Below, piece by piece: positions 42,259-51,677 of a DNA stretch of 64,000 bases; position 1 is the first letter of the stretch, and each line of letters starts with the position of its first letter. Both the position numbers and the translations under genes were made by a program. The notes below the pieces were generated by a model. The model saw nothing but the letters and a program-made list of their open reading frames with translations. It was not told where the DNA came from and searched no databases. Source of the stretch: Erythrobacteraceae bacterium (GTDB lineage Bacteria; Pseudomonadota; Alphaproteobacteria; Sphingomonadales; Sphingomonadaceae); contig JAHEAX010000059.1 of NCBI GenBank assembly GCA_024642525.1, positions 334,148 to 398,147 on the forward strand, in the 5' to 3' direction.

Positions 42259-44775
42259 CTAGAACTTATAGCCAAGTTCGACACCAATCAGGCGGCGTGC
42301 GCCTGGTGAGATGAACGACCCGCCAAATTCGATCGCCGGGATCGCTTCGGAAATGTATTTTTCGTTGAGCATGTTCTCGGCAAATACAGTGGCCGTGAAT
42401 GTGCCGGTATCGATGCCTGCCCTAAGGTTGAGAATGCCGAATGTATCGCGCTGGGCAACGTCATAATTTGCGTTGCCGACGAAGGCAGGAAGCCCAAGCG
42501 CAGAGCCTGGAAGCAGGCCACTGAACAGGGTTGGCATTTCCTGGTTCTGGACGGAATGGAACCAGGTCGGCCCCGTAATCCGGTAATCGGCGCGCATCAC
42601 CAGATCGACCGAATCTGTCAGTGGCGCTGTGATTTCACTGCCGAGGTTGATCGTGTAGTCGGCGGTGTAGGGCGACTTGTTGCCGACAGTGGAAGGCCGC
42701 GAGCTGTTGGCCTTGATTTCGCTGTCAGTCACGTTGAACGATCCGAACAGCTTCCACCCTTCGACAATCTTGGCGGCGAGGTTCAGTTCAGCGCCGCGAA
42801 CTTCGACCTTGTCGATGTTGGACACCACGCGGAGCAGGCCAAAGCCGCCAACGAAGAATTCGAAGAACTGCATGTCGTCGATCTCGGTGTAATAGCCAGC
42901 GAGATCATACGTTATGCGGTTGTCGAAAGCGCTGCCCTTTACACCCACTTCAAAGGCGCTGGAGCGTTCCTTGCGGTATTGATCGTTGATGGTGACATCA
43001 GCGCCCACGAACTGGTTGAAGTTCAGATCGATGAGAGTCGACGCGCCCTGGTTGTTGAAGCCGCCCGATTTGAAGCCGATGCCCCAGTTGGCATAGATGT
43101 TGAGATCGTCATTGGGCTGCCAGCTCAGGCTGACTTTAGGCTGCAACTGCTTGAACGTTGCATCCTTTGGCGTGATGGGACCAAAGCCCTGACCCGGGTT
43201 GATCGGTCCGCCTGTGAAAGGATCGAGCACATTGGGGACCAGTGAATTGGTCTTCCTGTCCTCGATATCATAGCGCAAGGCCACCCCGAGCGAGAATTGC
43301 GGGCTGATTTCGTAATTGAACGAACCAAAGGCTGCATAGACATTGGTATCGAACTGGTCAGCCAGCAGCAGCGAAGTCGGATTGGCTGTGCCTGGCGCAT
43401 TGTAAAGGTTCTGGATGACACCAGCACCGGAATCGGCGCCAAGGCTCACGCCCACCTCACGGTCGATGTTGAGATAATATAGCCCCAACTGCCAATCGAG
43501 CGGCCCACCGGTGTCGGAAGCAAGGCGGATTTCGCCGCTGATGTCCTTCTGGCTACGTGTCTGGTATTGCGTCCCATCGCAGGTGGTAGGGCTGTAGGCA
43601 CCGAATGTGGAGCCGTTAGCCGGTGCAAAAATGAACGGCACAGGAATCTGGCCGACAAAGCCGGGTTGATTTACCGGGAAGCCGGTCAAGGATGCTGTGG
43701 AGGCAAAACAGGCATCCACAATTGGCTGCACAGTAGGGTCAACAGCGGAAATATAGCGTGCAAAATCGGCTGATGTACCGTCAGCCGTCAGCTTCTGATC
43801 GACATCGGAATAAAGCGCCCAAGCGGTCAGAGTCAGATTGCCGAATTCATGCTCGACCTTGGCTGAGACATCGAAACTGTCCTGATTGTTGGTGGGCCGG
43901 ATATTGCCGTAATAGTTGAACTCATGCTTGTTCACGTCTTCGTAAAAGGCGGGATTCACCCCTGCGAAATAGGGCAGGTGGAACGAGCTGTTAAAATTGA
44001 TCGAAGCGCCCTTCAGCTTGGAATAGCGCGCCTTGATGTCGAGTTCTGTCGCTTCGCCAAGCTGGCTGACGAGCCGCCCGTCAACCGTCCACGTTTCCTG
44101 ATCGTCCACTACCTTGGAATTGTTGAGGAAGGTGTTGCGGAAGAAACCGTCGGTCGTGCGGTAATAGCCCGACAGGACAAAGCCCATGTTGTCGCTGATG
44201 GGGCCAGCGATATGGGCAGTGCCTTCGATGGTGTTTTCATTCGCATAGGATGCGCGGACCGCGCCTTCGAAATAATCGCCTGGCTTCAGGGTCTGCAGCA
44301 CAATGGCACCGGCAGCAGCGTTGCGGCCGTATAAAGCGCCCTGCGGGCCTTTCAGGATTTCGACCTGACGCAGCGTGCCCTGTGCCTGGTTCAGCTGCGC
44401 AGTGTTTGTCTTGAGGATGCCGTCCACCAGAAGCGCGACAGAACTTTCTGCGTCACGTGCGCCGTTGATACCACGGATGTTTACTTGCGTGTCACCAGCC
44501 TCTGCGGTGCCTGTGACGATTGTTACGCCGGGCGTCAGCTGGACAAAATCCTCGGCATTGTCGGCACCGGTCTTTTCCAGTGCAGCAGCGGTGAGAACCG
44601 CGACGGATGCAGGAACATCCTGCAGCCGTTCGCTCTGCCGGCGGGCTGTAACAATGATCTCGTCCGACGAATCAACTGCTTCTGTGGCACCAGTTTCCTG
44701 CGCGTAGGCAGGCATTGCGACCAGAGGGCCAAAAGCGATTGAAGCGAAAAGTAGAGGTTTTGTAACGCGTTTCAT
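42259..44775 (-). CDS. TonB-dependent outer membrane receptor
   Basis: An 838-residue outer membrane receptor. It has a signal peptide (cleavage near AYAQE, residue 26), a TonB box near SDEIIVTARR (about 37-46), a plug domain with VNIRGINGARDAESSVALL and LKGPQGALYGRNAAAGAIV, and a long beta barrel ending in ELGYKF with terminal Phe. It imports a ligand using TonB energy. The ATG at 44775 has GGGGAGA upstream. It diverges from the GntR regulator of a catabolic operon, so its ligand is probably the operon's substrate. Many sphingomonad receptors of this type take up aromatic or terpenoid compounds, but the ligand here is unknown. Confidence 0.95.
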   Translation of the reverse strand: MKRVTKPLLFASIAFGPLVAMPAYAQETGATEAVDSSDEIIVTARRQSERLQDVPASVAVLTAAALEKTGADNAEDFVQLTPGVTIVTGTAEAGDTQVNIRGINGARDAESSVALLVDGILKTNTAQLNQAQGTLRQVEILKGPQGALYGRNAAAGAIVLQTLKPGDYFEGAVRASYANENTIEGTAHIAGPISDNMGFVLSGYYRTTDGFFRNTFLNNSKVVDDQETWTVDGRLVSQLGEATELDIKARYSKLKGASINFNSSFHLPYFAGVNPAFYEDVNKHEFNYYGNIRPTNNQDSFDVSAKVEHEFGNLTLTAWALYSDVDQKLTADGTSADFARYISAVDPTVQPIVDACFASTASLTGFPVNQPGFVGQIPVPFIFAPANGSTFGAYSPTTCDGTQYQTRSQKDISGEIRLASDTGGPLDWQLGLYYLNIDREVGVSLGADSGAGVIQNLYNAPGTANPTSLLLADQFDTNVYAAFGSFNYEISPQFSLGVALRYDIEDRKTNSLVPNVLDPFTGGPINPGQGFGPITPKDATFKQLQPKVSLSWQPNDDLNIYANWGIGFKSGGFNNQGASTLIDLNFNQFVGADVTINDQYRKERSSAFEVGVKGSAFDNRITYDLAGYYTEIDDMQFFEFFVGGFGLLRVVSNIDKVEVRGAELNLAAKIVEGWKLFGSFNVTDSEIKANSSRPSTVGNKSPYTADYTINLGSEITAPLTDSVDLVMRADYRITGPTWFHSVQNQEMPTLFSGLLPGSALGLPAFVGNANYDVAQRDTFGILNLRAGIDTGTFTATVFAENMLNEKYISEAIPAIEFGGSFISPGARRLIGVELGYKF

Positions 44776-44838
44776 TGAAGTCTCCCCACGGACCCACCGC
44801 ACAAAGCGAGAAATGTAACTTGCTTGCTGCAACGTCTA

Positions 44839-44848
44839 TTGTATACAA
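44839..44848. promoter_or_regulatory. Palindromic GntR-type operator TTGTATACAA
   Basis: A perfect 10-base palindrome (core TGTATACA) in the 103-base divergent region between the TonB receptor gene and gntR, 30 bases from the gntR ATG. FadR-subfamily regulators commonly bind short palindromes with a TGTATACA-like core. On the minus strand a TTGACC -35-like element lies at 44857-44862, so binding here could block the receptor promoter. The same octamer occurs again at the end of gntR. Confidence 0.55.
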
Positions 44849-44878
44849 AATACATTGGTCAAGAGATTTGGAGAAATA

Positions 44879-45565
44879 ATGTCACGCGCTTCCGACAGGG
44901 CTTACGACGGGATTCGGGAGATGATCATCTCTGGCGAACTGGCCGCAGGCGCGCCCTTGGGTGAAGAGGCGCTGGCAGAACGGTGCGGAGTATCGCGCAC
45001 ACCGGTGCGAGAGGCGCTACGGCGACTCGAAAGCGAAATGCTGGTGCGGCGCACGGAATCGCAGCGCAGTTTCGTCGCTGACTGGTCGCTGGACGATATC
45101 GAGGACGTGTTCGAACTGCGGGCGATGCTGGAAGGGCACGCCGCCCGCCGCGCGGCAGAACGGATGGACCCTGAATCGCTCAAAAGACTGCGCGACTGTA
45201 ATCGCGCAATTAGCGAGGCAATTTCAGGTCAAAAGGCGGATGTTGACACGTTCCTCGACCGGAACCTGGAGTTTCATGCCCTCATCCTCCAGGTCTCCGC
45301 ATCACCTCGTCTCACGACCTTGCTCGGCAGCCTGATTGAACAGCCGGTGGTCTGGCGCACGGCGCATCATTACGGGCGCGAGGAACTGCGCCGCTCCCAT
45401 AGCGAGCATGATGAATTGCTGGCAGCTTTTGCGCGGCATGACGGGCCCTGGGCCGAAGCTATCATGATCGGCCATATCCGCCGCGCTTTCCACGCATATT
45501 CGGATGCTCACAAAGGTCTTGGCGCGATTGATGTCCCTGCCAGCAAGGCGCAGCGCAATGGCTGA
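44879..45565 (+). CDS. GntR-family (FadR subfamily) transcriptional regulator
   Basis: A 228-residue regulator. The N-terminal winged HTH is seen as LAERCGVSRTPVREALRRLESE (about residues 33-54). The C-terminal FCD ligand domain has the metal-binding His pattern typical of the subfamily (LEFHALIL, then SEHDELLAAF, then MIGHIRRAF). It would bind a carboxylate or acyl-CoA effector. The ATG at 44879 follows GGAG. The gene is first in the catabolic operon and divergent from the TonB receptor. Its last eight bases overlap the start of the HMG-CoA-lyase-like gene. Auto-regulation through the TGTATACA palindrome is likely. Confidence 0.93.
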   Translation: MSRASDRAYDGIREMIISGELAAGAPLGEEALAERCGVSRTPVREALRRLESEMLVRRTESQRSFVADWSLDDIEDVFELRAMLEGHAARRAAERMDPESLKRLRDCNRAISEAISGQKADVDTFLDRNLEFHALILQVSASPRLTTLLGSLIEQPVVWRTAHHYGREELRRSHSEHDELLAAFARHDGPWAEAIMIGHIRRAFHAYSDAHKGLGAIDVPASKAQRNG

Positions 45566-46502
45566 TATGTATACAGATTGCGTTGAAATGGTCGAAGTAA
45601 GCCCGCGGGACGGCCTGCAGAACGAAAAGCTGCCCGTGGGAACTCAGGACAAGCTCGAGCTTATCGGCCGCGCAATTGATGCAGGTGTGCGCCGGATTGA
45701 AGTTACCAGTTTTGTAAACCCGCGCGCAGTGCCGCAAATGGCGGATGCCGAGCAGGTGTGCGCAGGATTGCCTGTTCGCGATGATGTGACTTTCATCGGC
45801 CTTGTGATGAACCGCCGGGGTGCTGAACGGGCAATCGCAACCGGGCGAATTGACCAGCTTGGCGCAGTTTCAGTCAGCACCGACAGGTTTGCAATGGCAA
45901 ACCAAGGCCAGACCAGCGCTGGATCTGTCGAGGCAGCATGCGATATTATCGCGCTGGCACGGCAATCTGGAAGGACCGGTCAGGCGACGATTGCAGCCAG
46001 TTTCGGCTGCCCGTTCGAAGGCGAGGTTCCCGAACACCGTATCGTTGAAATGGCGGCGGCACTTGCTGAAGCAGGGGCGGTGGAAATCGCGCTGGCCGAT
46101 ACCATTGGCGTTGCCAATCCGGCCCATGTTGCGCGGCTTGTCGGCAAGGTGCGCGAAGTTGTTGCGCCGCTTCCTGTCCGGGTTCATTTCCATAACACCC
46201 GCGGAACCGGTCTTGCCAACTTGTGGTCGGCAATTGGTGCCGGTGCCACCATTGTCGATGCATCGATTGGCGGGTTGGGCGGCTGCCCCTTCGCACCCGG
46301 CGCTGCGGGCAATGTGGCGACTGAAGATGTTGCCTACATGCTCGAACGGGCAGGAATTTCGACAGGACTCAATCTCGATACCCTGATCATGGCCAATCAC
46401 TGGCTGGCCGAAGTCATGCAGAAAAACATGCCCTCCATGGTGGGCAAGGCGGGCGGCTTTCCGCGTCCCCGCGCACAGAACGATGAAAAGGAAAATGCCT
46501 GA
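45558..46502 (+). CDS. Hydroxymethylglutaryl-CoA lyase-like enzyme
   Basis: A 314-residue TIM-barrel lyase of the HMGL family, which cleaves beta-hydroxy acyl-CoAs to an acyl-CoA and a keto acid or acetoacetate. Catalytic R17-D18 (VEVSPRDGLQNE), metal H210/H212 (VHFHNTRG) and the Cys243 signature GLGGCPFAPGAAGNVATED are present. The ATG at 45558 overlaps gntR by eight bases. The TGTATACA octamer lies in codons 4-6. Position with HyuA, HyuB and a CoA transferase suggests a retro-Claisen or retro-aldol step in a dedicated pathway rather than leucine breakdown, since the leucine-pathway carboxylase is absent. Confidence 0.88.
   Translation: MADMYTDCVEMVEVSPRDGLQNEKLPVGTQDKLELIGRAIDAGVRRIEVTSFVNPRAVPQMADAEQVCAGLPVRDDVTFIGLVMNRRGAERAIATGRIDQLGAVSVSTDRFAMANQGQTSAGSVEAACDIIALARQSGRTGQATIAASFGCPFEGEVPEHRIVEMAAALAEAGAVEIALADTIGVANPAHVARLVGKVREVVAPLPVRVHFHNTRGTGLANLWSAIGAGATIVDASIGGLGGCPFAPGAAGNVATEDVAYMLERAGISTGLNLDTLIMANHWLAEVMQKNMPSMVGKAGGFPRPRAQNDEKENA
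45568..45575. promoter_or_regulatory. Second TGTATACA octamer at the start of the lyase gene
   Basis: The exact palindrome TGTATACA, also the core of the divergent operator at 44839-44848, occurs again 720 bases downstream inside the first codons of the lyase gene. It could be a secondary operator that allows DNA looping or roadblock control by the GntR regulator. It could also be chance. Confidence 0.3.
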
Positions 46503-48550
46503 TGCGTTATCGTCTTGGCGTCGATGTCGGCGGCACATTTACTGACCTGCTGCTGTTCGACAATGAAACCGGCGCATTCTGGCGGCACAAGACCCCTTCC
46601 ACGCCCCATGACAGTTCAGAAGGCATTCTGAACGGCGTGAACGCCATCACTTCCAACGCAGGCGTTGACCCGGCGGAGATTGAATATTTCCTGCATGGAA
46701 CCACCGTTGCCACCAATGCCGTGCTTGAAGGCAAGGGATCGCGCGTCGGGCTGATAACCACTGAAGGGTATCGCCACATCATGCAAATTGCCCGCAGCTT
46801 CGTGCCGGGCGGCCTTGCTGCATGGATCATCTGGCCCAAGCCGCAGCCACTGGCTGCGCTGGAAGATACGGTAACGGTAAAAGGCCGGATCGGCGCAGAC
46901 GGCGAGGAAGTGAGGCCATTGGACGAAGATCAGGTCCGCGAAGTTCTTGCCGGCCTGAGGGATAGCGGCGTGGAAGCGATCACGGTCAGCCTCATCAATG
47001 CCTATGTCGATGGCAGGCATGAAAAGCGCATTGGCGAAATTGCCCGCGAGATGATGCCGGACATATCTGTTTCGCTCAGCCACGAAGTCTTACCTGAAAT
47101 GCAGGAATACGAACGCACATTGTCTACTGTCGCCAATGCGGCTGTCCGTCCGGTGGTCAGCAAGTATATTTCGAACCTGCGTAACAAGCTGCAGGATGCA
47201 GGCATCACGGGCAAACTTTCGCTTCTGCGTTCAGACGGCGGCTTGATGAGTTCGGAAAAAGCGGAAGAACACCCCGTCAACATCCTCATGTCCGGCCCGG
47301 CGGGCGGCGTTACCGGCGCATTGTGGGTGGCGAAGAATGCCGGCTTCGACAACATCCTGACACTGGACGTGGGCGGCACCTCCACCGACGTGGCGCTGAT
47401 CGAAGGGCTTGAGCCGCGCCGTGTGCGCACCACCGATGTTGGCCATTTGTCAGTCCGCGCATCGTCTCTTGACGTGAAAACCGTGGGCGCAGGCGGCGGA
47501 TCAATTGCCTATGTGCCGGAACTGACCGGTGCCTTGCGTGTCGGCCCGCAATCGGCAGGCGCAGTCCCTGGCCCCGTCGCCTATGGCAAGGGCGGCGAAG
47601 AACCCACTGTGACCGATGCGAATGTCGTACTTGGCTATCTGCCGGAAGACCTGCTGGGCGGTGCGTTCAAGCTGGACCGGGAAGGTGCCAAGAAATCGGT
47701 CCAGAAAATCGCCGATGCGCTTGGTATCGACCTGATGGAAGCCGCACGTGGCATCATTGATATCGTGAATGAAAACATGTTCGGCGCGCTCCGCATGATT
47801 TCGGTGCAGCAGGGGTATGACCCCCGCCATTTCGCACTGATGGGCTTTGGCGGTGCAGGGCCGCTGCACGTCAATGCCGTGGCCAAACTGATGGGCAGCT
47901 GGCCGGCGATTTCGCCCGTATCGCCGGGGGTGCTATGCGCATTGGGCGATGCGACCACGCGTATGCGCACCGAAACCGCCCGCAGCTTCAGCAGGCTGGC
48001 AGCTGACACCAATGTCGCTGAACTGGTCGCTCTGCTGGATGAAATGGCTAGCCAGACACGCGCCGAACTGACCGCCGATGGTATCCCTGAAAGCACAATC
48101 ACCAGCCTGTTCGAAGTTGATGTCCGCTATGCCGGACAAGCATTTGAAGTATCACTGACAATCGATCAAGATACTCTGGTGGAAGAAGGTATCGAAGGCA
48201 TTCTGGCGCGCTTTGATGAAGAGCATAACAGGCTCTTCACCTTCAACATGGATACGCCGCACGAAATCGTGAACCTTCGCGCTGTTGCAATGGGTGAAGC
48301 GCCGCAGTTGCCTGCTGCCGAACTGGAAAAGGGTGATGGCAACCCGCAAGGCGCCAAAATACGCGACCACGTGATGTGGATGGATGGCGCAGAACAACAA
48401 GGCGCAATTTATGACCGTTCATTGCTGAAGCAGGGAGACATCATTCCCGGACCAGCCATTATCACCGAAATGGATTCCACGACCTTGGTCGAAACCGGCT
48501 GCACGGCGACAATTGATGCCGTTGGCAACATCCTGATCACGCTCGCCTGA
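46502..48550 (+). CDS. Hydantoinase/oxoprolinase/acetone carboxylase family subunit A (HyuA-like)
   Basis: A 682-residue ATP-grasp-free, actin-fold ATPase subunit. The nucleotide-binding phosphate loop is VDVGGTFTDLLLFD at residues 7-20. The adenosine and second phosphate motifs appear as ILTLDVGGTSTDVALI. The family signature GTTVATNAVLEGKGSRVGLITT is intact. HyuA partners HyuB in ATP-dependent hydrolysis or carboxylation, as in N-methylhydantoinase, 5-oxoprolinase, and acetone or acetophenone carboxylase. The start overlaps the previous stop by one base (TGATG). Which reaction applies cannot be told from sequence. Confidence 0.92.
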   Translation: MRYRLGVDVGGTFTDLLLFDNETGAFWRHKTPSTPHDSSEGILNGVNAITSNAGVDPAEIEYFLHGTTVATNAVLEGKGSRVGLITTEGYRHIMQIARSFVPGGLAAWIIWPKPQPLAALEDTVTVKGRIGADGEEVRPLDEDQVREVLAGLRDSGVEAITVSLINAYVDGRHEKRIGEIAREMMPDISVSLSHEVLPEMQEYERTLSTVANAAVRPVVSKYISNLRNKLQDAGITGKLSLLRSDGGLMSSEKAEEHPVNILMSGPAGGVTGALWVAKNAGFDNILTLDVGGTSTDVALIEGLEPRRVRTTDVGHLSVRASSLDVKTVGAGGGSIAYVPELTGALRVGPQSAGAVPGPVAYGKGGEEPTVTDANVVLGYLPEDLLGGAFKLDREGAKKSVQKIADALGIDLMEAARGIIDIVNENMFGALRMISVQQGYDPRHFALMGFGGAGPLHVNAVAKLMGSWPAISPVSPGVLCALGDATTRMRTETARSFSRLAADTNVAELVALLDEMASQTRAELTADGIPESTITSLFEVDVRYAGQAFEVSLTIDQDTLVEEGIEGILARFDEEHNRLFTFNMDTPHEIVNLRAVAMGEAPQLPAAELEKGDGNPQGAKIRDHVMWMDGAEQQGAIYDRSLLKQGDIIPGPAIITEMDSTTLVETGCTATIDAVGNILITLA

Positions 48551-48588
48551 CAGGCGCAGAAACAAGCTTCTGGCACGAGGAACTGAAT

Positions 48589-50484
48589 ATGCCTGCCGAG
48601 ATCATTCAAGAAAACACCACGCCCTTTGCCAAGGTCGATATCGACCCGGTCACGCTCGACATCATCGAGAATGCGCTGCGCAATGCGCGTATTGAAATGG
48701 ATGCAACACTGGTGCGAACGGCCATGTCGCCCGGCATCCGCGAGCAGGGCGATGCCTTCCCGCTGATTGCCGACCCCAAGGGACGGATGATCGTGGGCCA
48801 GTTCGGCAGTTTCATCGACGGCTTCCTGAAGAAATTCGAAGGTACGATAGAGGACGGGGACATGATCTTCCTGTCAGACCCTTACAGCTGCGATGGTGCA
48901 GTCAGCCACTCGAACGACTGGCTGGTGATGCTGCCCGTATTCAAGGATGGCCGGCTGATCGCCTATACGGCAATGTTCGGCCACCAGTCGGACATTGGCG
49001 GCAAGGTCGTCGGCTCCATGCCGATCGATGCAAAATCAATCTTCGAGGAAGGCGTGCGCATCCCGCCGGTGAAGATCTGGCGCAAGGGCGAGTATAACGA
49101 AGACTTGATGAAGCTGGTGATGCACCAGACCCGCAAGCCGGACTGGTGCCAGGCAGACCTTAACGCCCTCATCGCGTCCTGCCGTGTCGCATCGCGGCGC
49201 ATCGTCGAAATGGCCGATCGTTTTGGCGATGATGTCTATGTTTCTGCGATGGAGGAACTGCTTGCGCGTAACCATCGAGCGATGAAGGCGCTGATTGGCC
49301 AGGCGATTGCTGCAGAACCTGTCAGTTTTGAAGACTACATCTGTGATGACGGGCTGGGTTACGGGCCATACAAGATCAAATGCACCATGTGGCGCGATGG
49401 CGAAAAGGTCATTCTGGATTTTTCAGGGACAGACCCGCAAAGCGCGGCTTCGATCAACTTCTTCCTCAATGAAAACATGTTCAAGATGTTCTTCGGCATC
49501 TACATGATCATGGTCTTCGACCCGCAAATCCTGTTCAATGACGGATTTTACGACCTCATTGAAGTCCGCATTCCCGAAGGTTCTTTGCTCAAGCCAAAAT
49601 TCCCGGCAGCCCTGTCGGGTCGCACGCATGCACTCGGCCGCATTTTCGATATTCTCGGTGGGTTATTGGGCCAGAAGACGCCCGAATTCCTCAATGCGGC
49701 CGGGTTCAGCTCTTCTCCTCACCTGTTCTATTCGGGCTGGGATAATCGCGCGGGCAAGACGGGCGATTGGTTCCAGCTGTTCCAGATTGGCTTTGGCGGC
49801 ATCCCGGGACGGCCATTGGGCGATGGGCCGGACGGCCATTCGCTCTGGCCCGGGTTCACCAATGTGCCGAACGAATTTCTCGAACGGTATTTCCCCTTGC
49901 GCATCGAACGGTACGAGACCGAACCCGATAGCGGCGGGGCAGGGTTGCATCGCGGCGGCAACGGCATACACATGACTTATCGCTTCCTCGCCGATGGCCA
50001 GATTGCCATTCACGATGATCGCTGGTTCGTCCCGCCCTGGGGCGTAAATGATGGCCAACCCGGCAAACGGGCAACGAAGGTGATCGAACGGGCCGACGGA
50101 ACAAGCGAGATCGTTGGCAACAAGGTCGACGACATCGCAGTTTCTGCAGGCGACCAGCTGCATTTTGTGACCTGGGGCGGCGGTGGCTGGGGCGATCCGC
50201 TGGAACGTGACCCGGATTTGGTCGGTCTGGAAATCAGGCAAGGGCTGGTGACCGCGGACGGCGCCAGGGACTATGGCGTTGTCGCAAATGACAAGGGCCA
50301 GATCGACGATGCCGCCACCGCTTCCTTGCGTGCAAGCATGAAGGCGTCACGCGTATCTGGCCAATTGTTCAATTACGGCCCGCCAATCGATGAACTTCGT
50401 GAAAACTGCCTCGCTGAAACAGGTTTGCCAGCACCCATTCAACCAGTCTGGCCAGAGAGCCAGATGGCGGAGGCTGCCGAATGA
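48589..50484 (+). CDS. Hydantoinase/acetone carboxylase family subunit B (HyuB-like)
   Basis: A 631-residue HyuB-family protein, the partner of the preceding HyuA. The N-terminus PVTLDIIENALRNARIEMDATLVRTAMSPGIREQGDAF is the family's hallmark region. Later come FSGTDPQSAASINFFLNENMF and the Gly-rich WGGGGWGDPLERDPDLV near the C-terminus. In 5-oxoprolinase the two halves are fused. Here they are separate, as in hydantoinases and acetophenone-carboxylase-type complexes. It lies 38 bases after hyuA and overlaps the CoA transferase start by four bases (ATGA). Confidence 0.92.
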   Translation: MPAEIIQENTTPFAKVDIDPVTLDIIENALRNARIEMDATLVRTAMSPGIREQGDAFPLIADPKGRMIVGQFGSFIDGFLKKFEGTIEDGDMIFLSDPYSCDGAVSHSNDWLVMLPVFKDGRLIAYTAMFGHQSDIGGKVVGSMPIDAKSIFEEGVRIPPVKIWRKGEYNEDLMKLVMHQTRKPDWCQADLNALIASCRVASRRIVEMADRFGDDVYVSAMEELLARNHRAMKALIGQAIAAEPVSFEDYICDDGLGYGPYKIKCTMWRDGEKVILDFSGTDPQSAASINFFLNENMFKMFFGIYMIMVFDPQILFNDGFYDLIEVRIPEGSLLKPKFPAALSGRTHALGRIFDILGGLLGQKTPEFLNAAGFSSSPHLFYSGWDNRAGKTGDWFQLFQIGFGGIPGRPLGDGPDGHSLWPGFTNVPNEFLERYFPLRIERYETEPDSGGAGLHRGGNGIHMTYRFLADGQIAIHDDRWFVPPWGVNDGQPGKRATKVIERADGTSEIVGNKVDDIAVSAGDQLHFVTWGGGGWGDPLERDPDLVGLEIRQGLVTADGARDYGVVANDKGQIDDAATASLRASMKASRVSGQLFNYGPPIDELRENCLAETGLPAPIQPVWPESQMAEAAE

Positions 50485-51677
50485 GCCCTGTTAATACCGG
50501 TGCTTTGGCAGGCTTGCGGGTGATCGAACTCGGCCAGTTGCTTGCGGGCCCGTTCTGCGGGCAGTTGCTGGGCGATATGGGCGCGGATGTCATAAAGGTT
50601 GAGCCGCCCGGCAAGGGTGACCCGATGCGCGTGTGGGGGCAGGGCAAGGACAAGGTCCAGTGGGAAGTCATTGCCCGCAACAAGAAGTCTGTGACCTGCA
50701 ATTTGCGTGTTCCGGAAGGCCAGGAAATAGTCCGCAAGCTGGTTTCAGCTGCCGACATACTGATCGAGAATTTCAAACCCGGCACATTGGAGAAATGGGG
50801 CCTTTCGCCAGACGATTTGCTGCGAGAGAATCCGCGTCTCATCATCGCCCGCATGTCGGGTTATGGCCAGACCGGCCCTTATTCCGACCGTGCCGGATTC
50901 GGCGGTATCGGCGAAGCCATGGGCGGGTGGCGTTACGTGGTTGGCGAACCGGACCGGCCGCCTGCGCGCATGGGCATATCAATCGGTGACACTTTATGCG
51001 CCACTTACGGCTGCATGGGCGTGCTTGCCGCTCTTCAGCATCGTGAAAAGTCGGGGGAAGGGCAGATCATCGATACTGCCTTATACGAAGCGGTGTTGCA
51101 GGTAATGGAAGGGCTCGTGCCGGAATACGACCGGAACGATTTCATCAGAGAACGGTCTGGTTCGATCCTGCCCGGCATCGCGCCATCCAATGTTTATACC
51201 TGCAAGGACGGCCCGTTCATGATCGGGGCCAATAATGATGCCATTTTCGCACGGCTTGCGCAGGCCATGGGGCAACCCGAGCTGGCTGAAAGCCCGCGAT
51301 ATGCAACCCATCTTGCCCGCGGCGAAAACCAGTTGGAGCTGGACGATCTGGTCAACGAATGGACTGCCACACTCACCGTGGATGAAGTGGACGAGCTGAT
51401 GATCAGCCATTCAATTCCGGCAGGGCGCGTTTACCGCGCGCCAGACATGTTTGAAGACCCGCATTTCAAGGCGCGCGAGGCAATCGTGGAAGTGGATACT
51501 ACGCGGTTCGGCAAATTGAAGATGCAGAGCACATTCCCCAAGTTTTCCAGGACGCCGTCGTCAATCCGCAGTCCCGCGCCAGCAGAACCAGGGCAGGATA
51601 ACGCGGAAATCTATGGCGATGTGATGGGGTGGGGGGCTGATGAACTGGCCAGCAAGGCGGAGCAGGGAATTATCTAG
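50481..51677 (+). CDS. Class III CoA transferase (CaiB/BaiF family)
   Basis: A 398-residue family III CoA transferase moving CoA between carboxylic acids. The CoA-binding N-terminal motif LLAGPFCGQLLGDMGADVIK and the putative catalytic Asp170 in GISIGDTLCATYGCMG are visible. It overlaps the HyuB gene as ATGA and ends with a stop shared with mazG on the other strand (CTAG). In context it probably activates or exchanges CoA for the acid made by HyuAB, so that the HMGL-like enzyme can cleave it. Confidence 0.93.
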   Translation: MSPVNTGALAGLRVIELGQLLAGPFCGQLLGDMGADVIKVEPPGKGDPMRVWGQGKDKVQWEVIARNKKSVTCNLRVPEGQEIVRKLVSAADILIENFKPGTLEKWGLSPDDLLRENPRLIIARMSGYGQTGPYSDRAGFGGIGEAMGGWRYVVGEPDRPPARMGISIGDTLCATYGCMGVLAALQHREKSGEGQIIDTALYEAVLQVMEGLVPEYDRNDFIRERSGSILPGIAPSNVYTCKDGPFMIGANNDAIFARLAQAMGQPELAESPRYATHLARGENQLELDDLVNEWTATLTVDEVDELMISHSIPAGRVYRAPDMFEDPHFKAREAIVEVDTTRFGKLKMQSTFPKFSRTPSSIRSPAPAEPGQDNAEIYGDVMGWGADELASKAEQGII

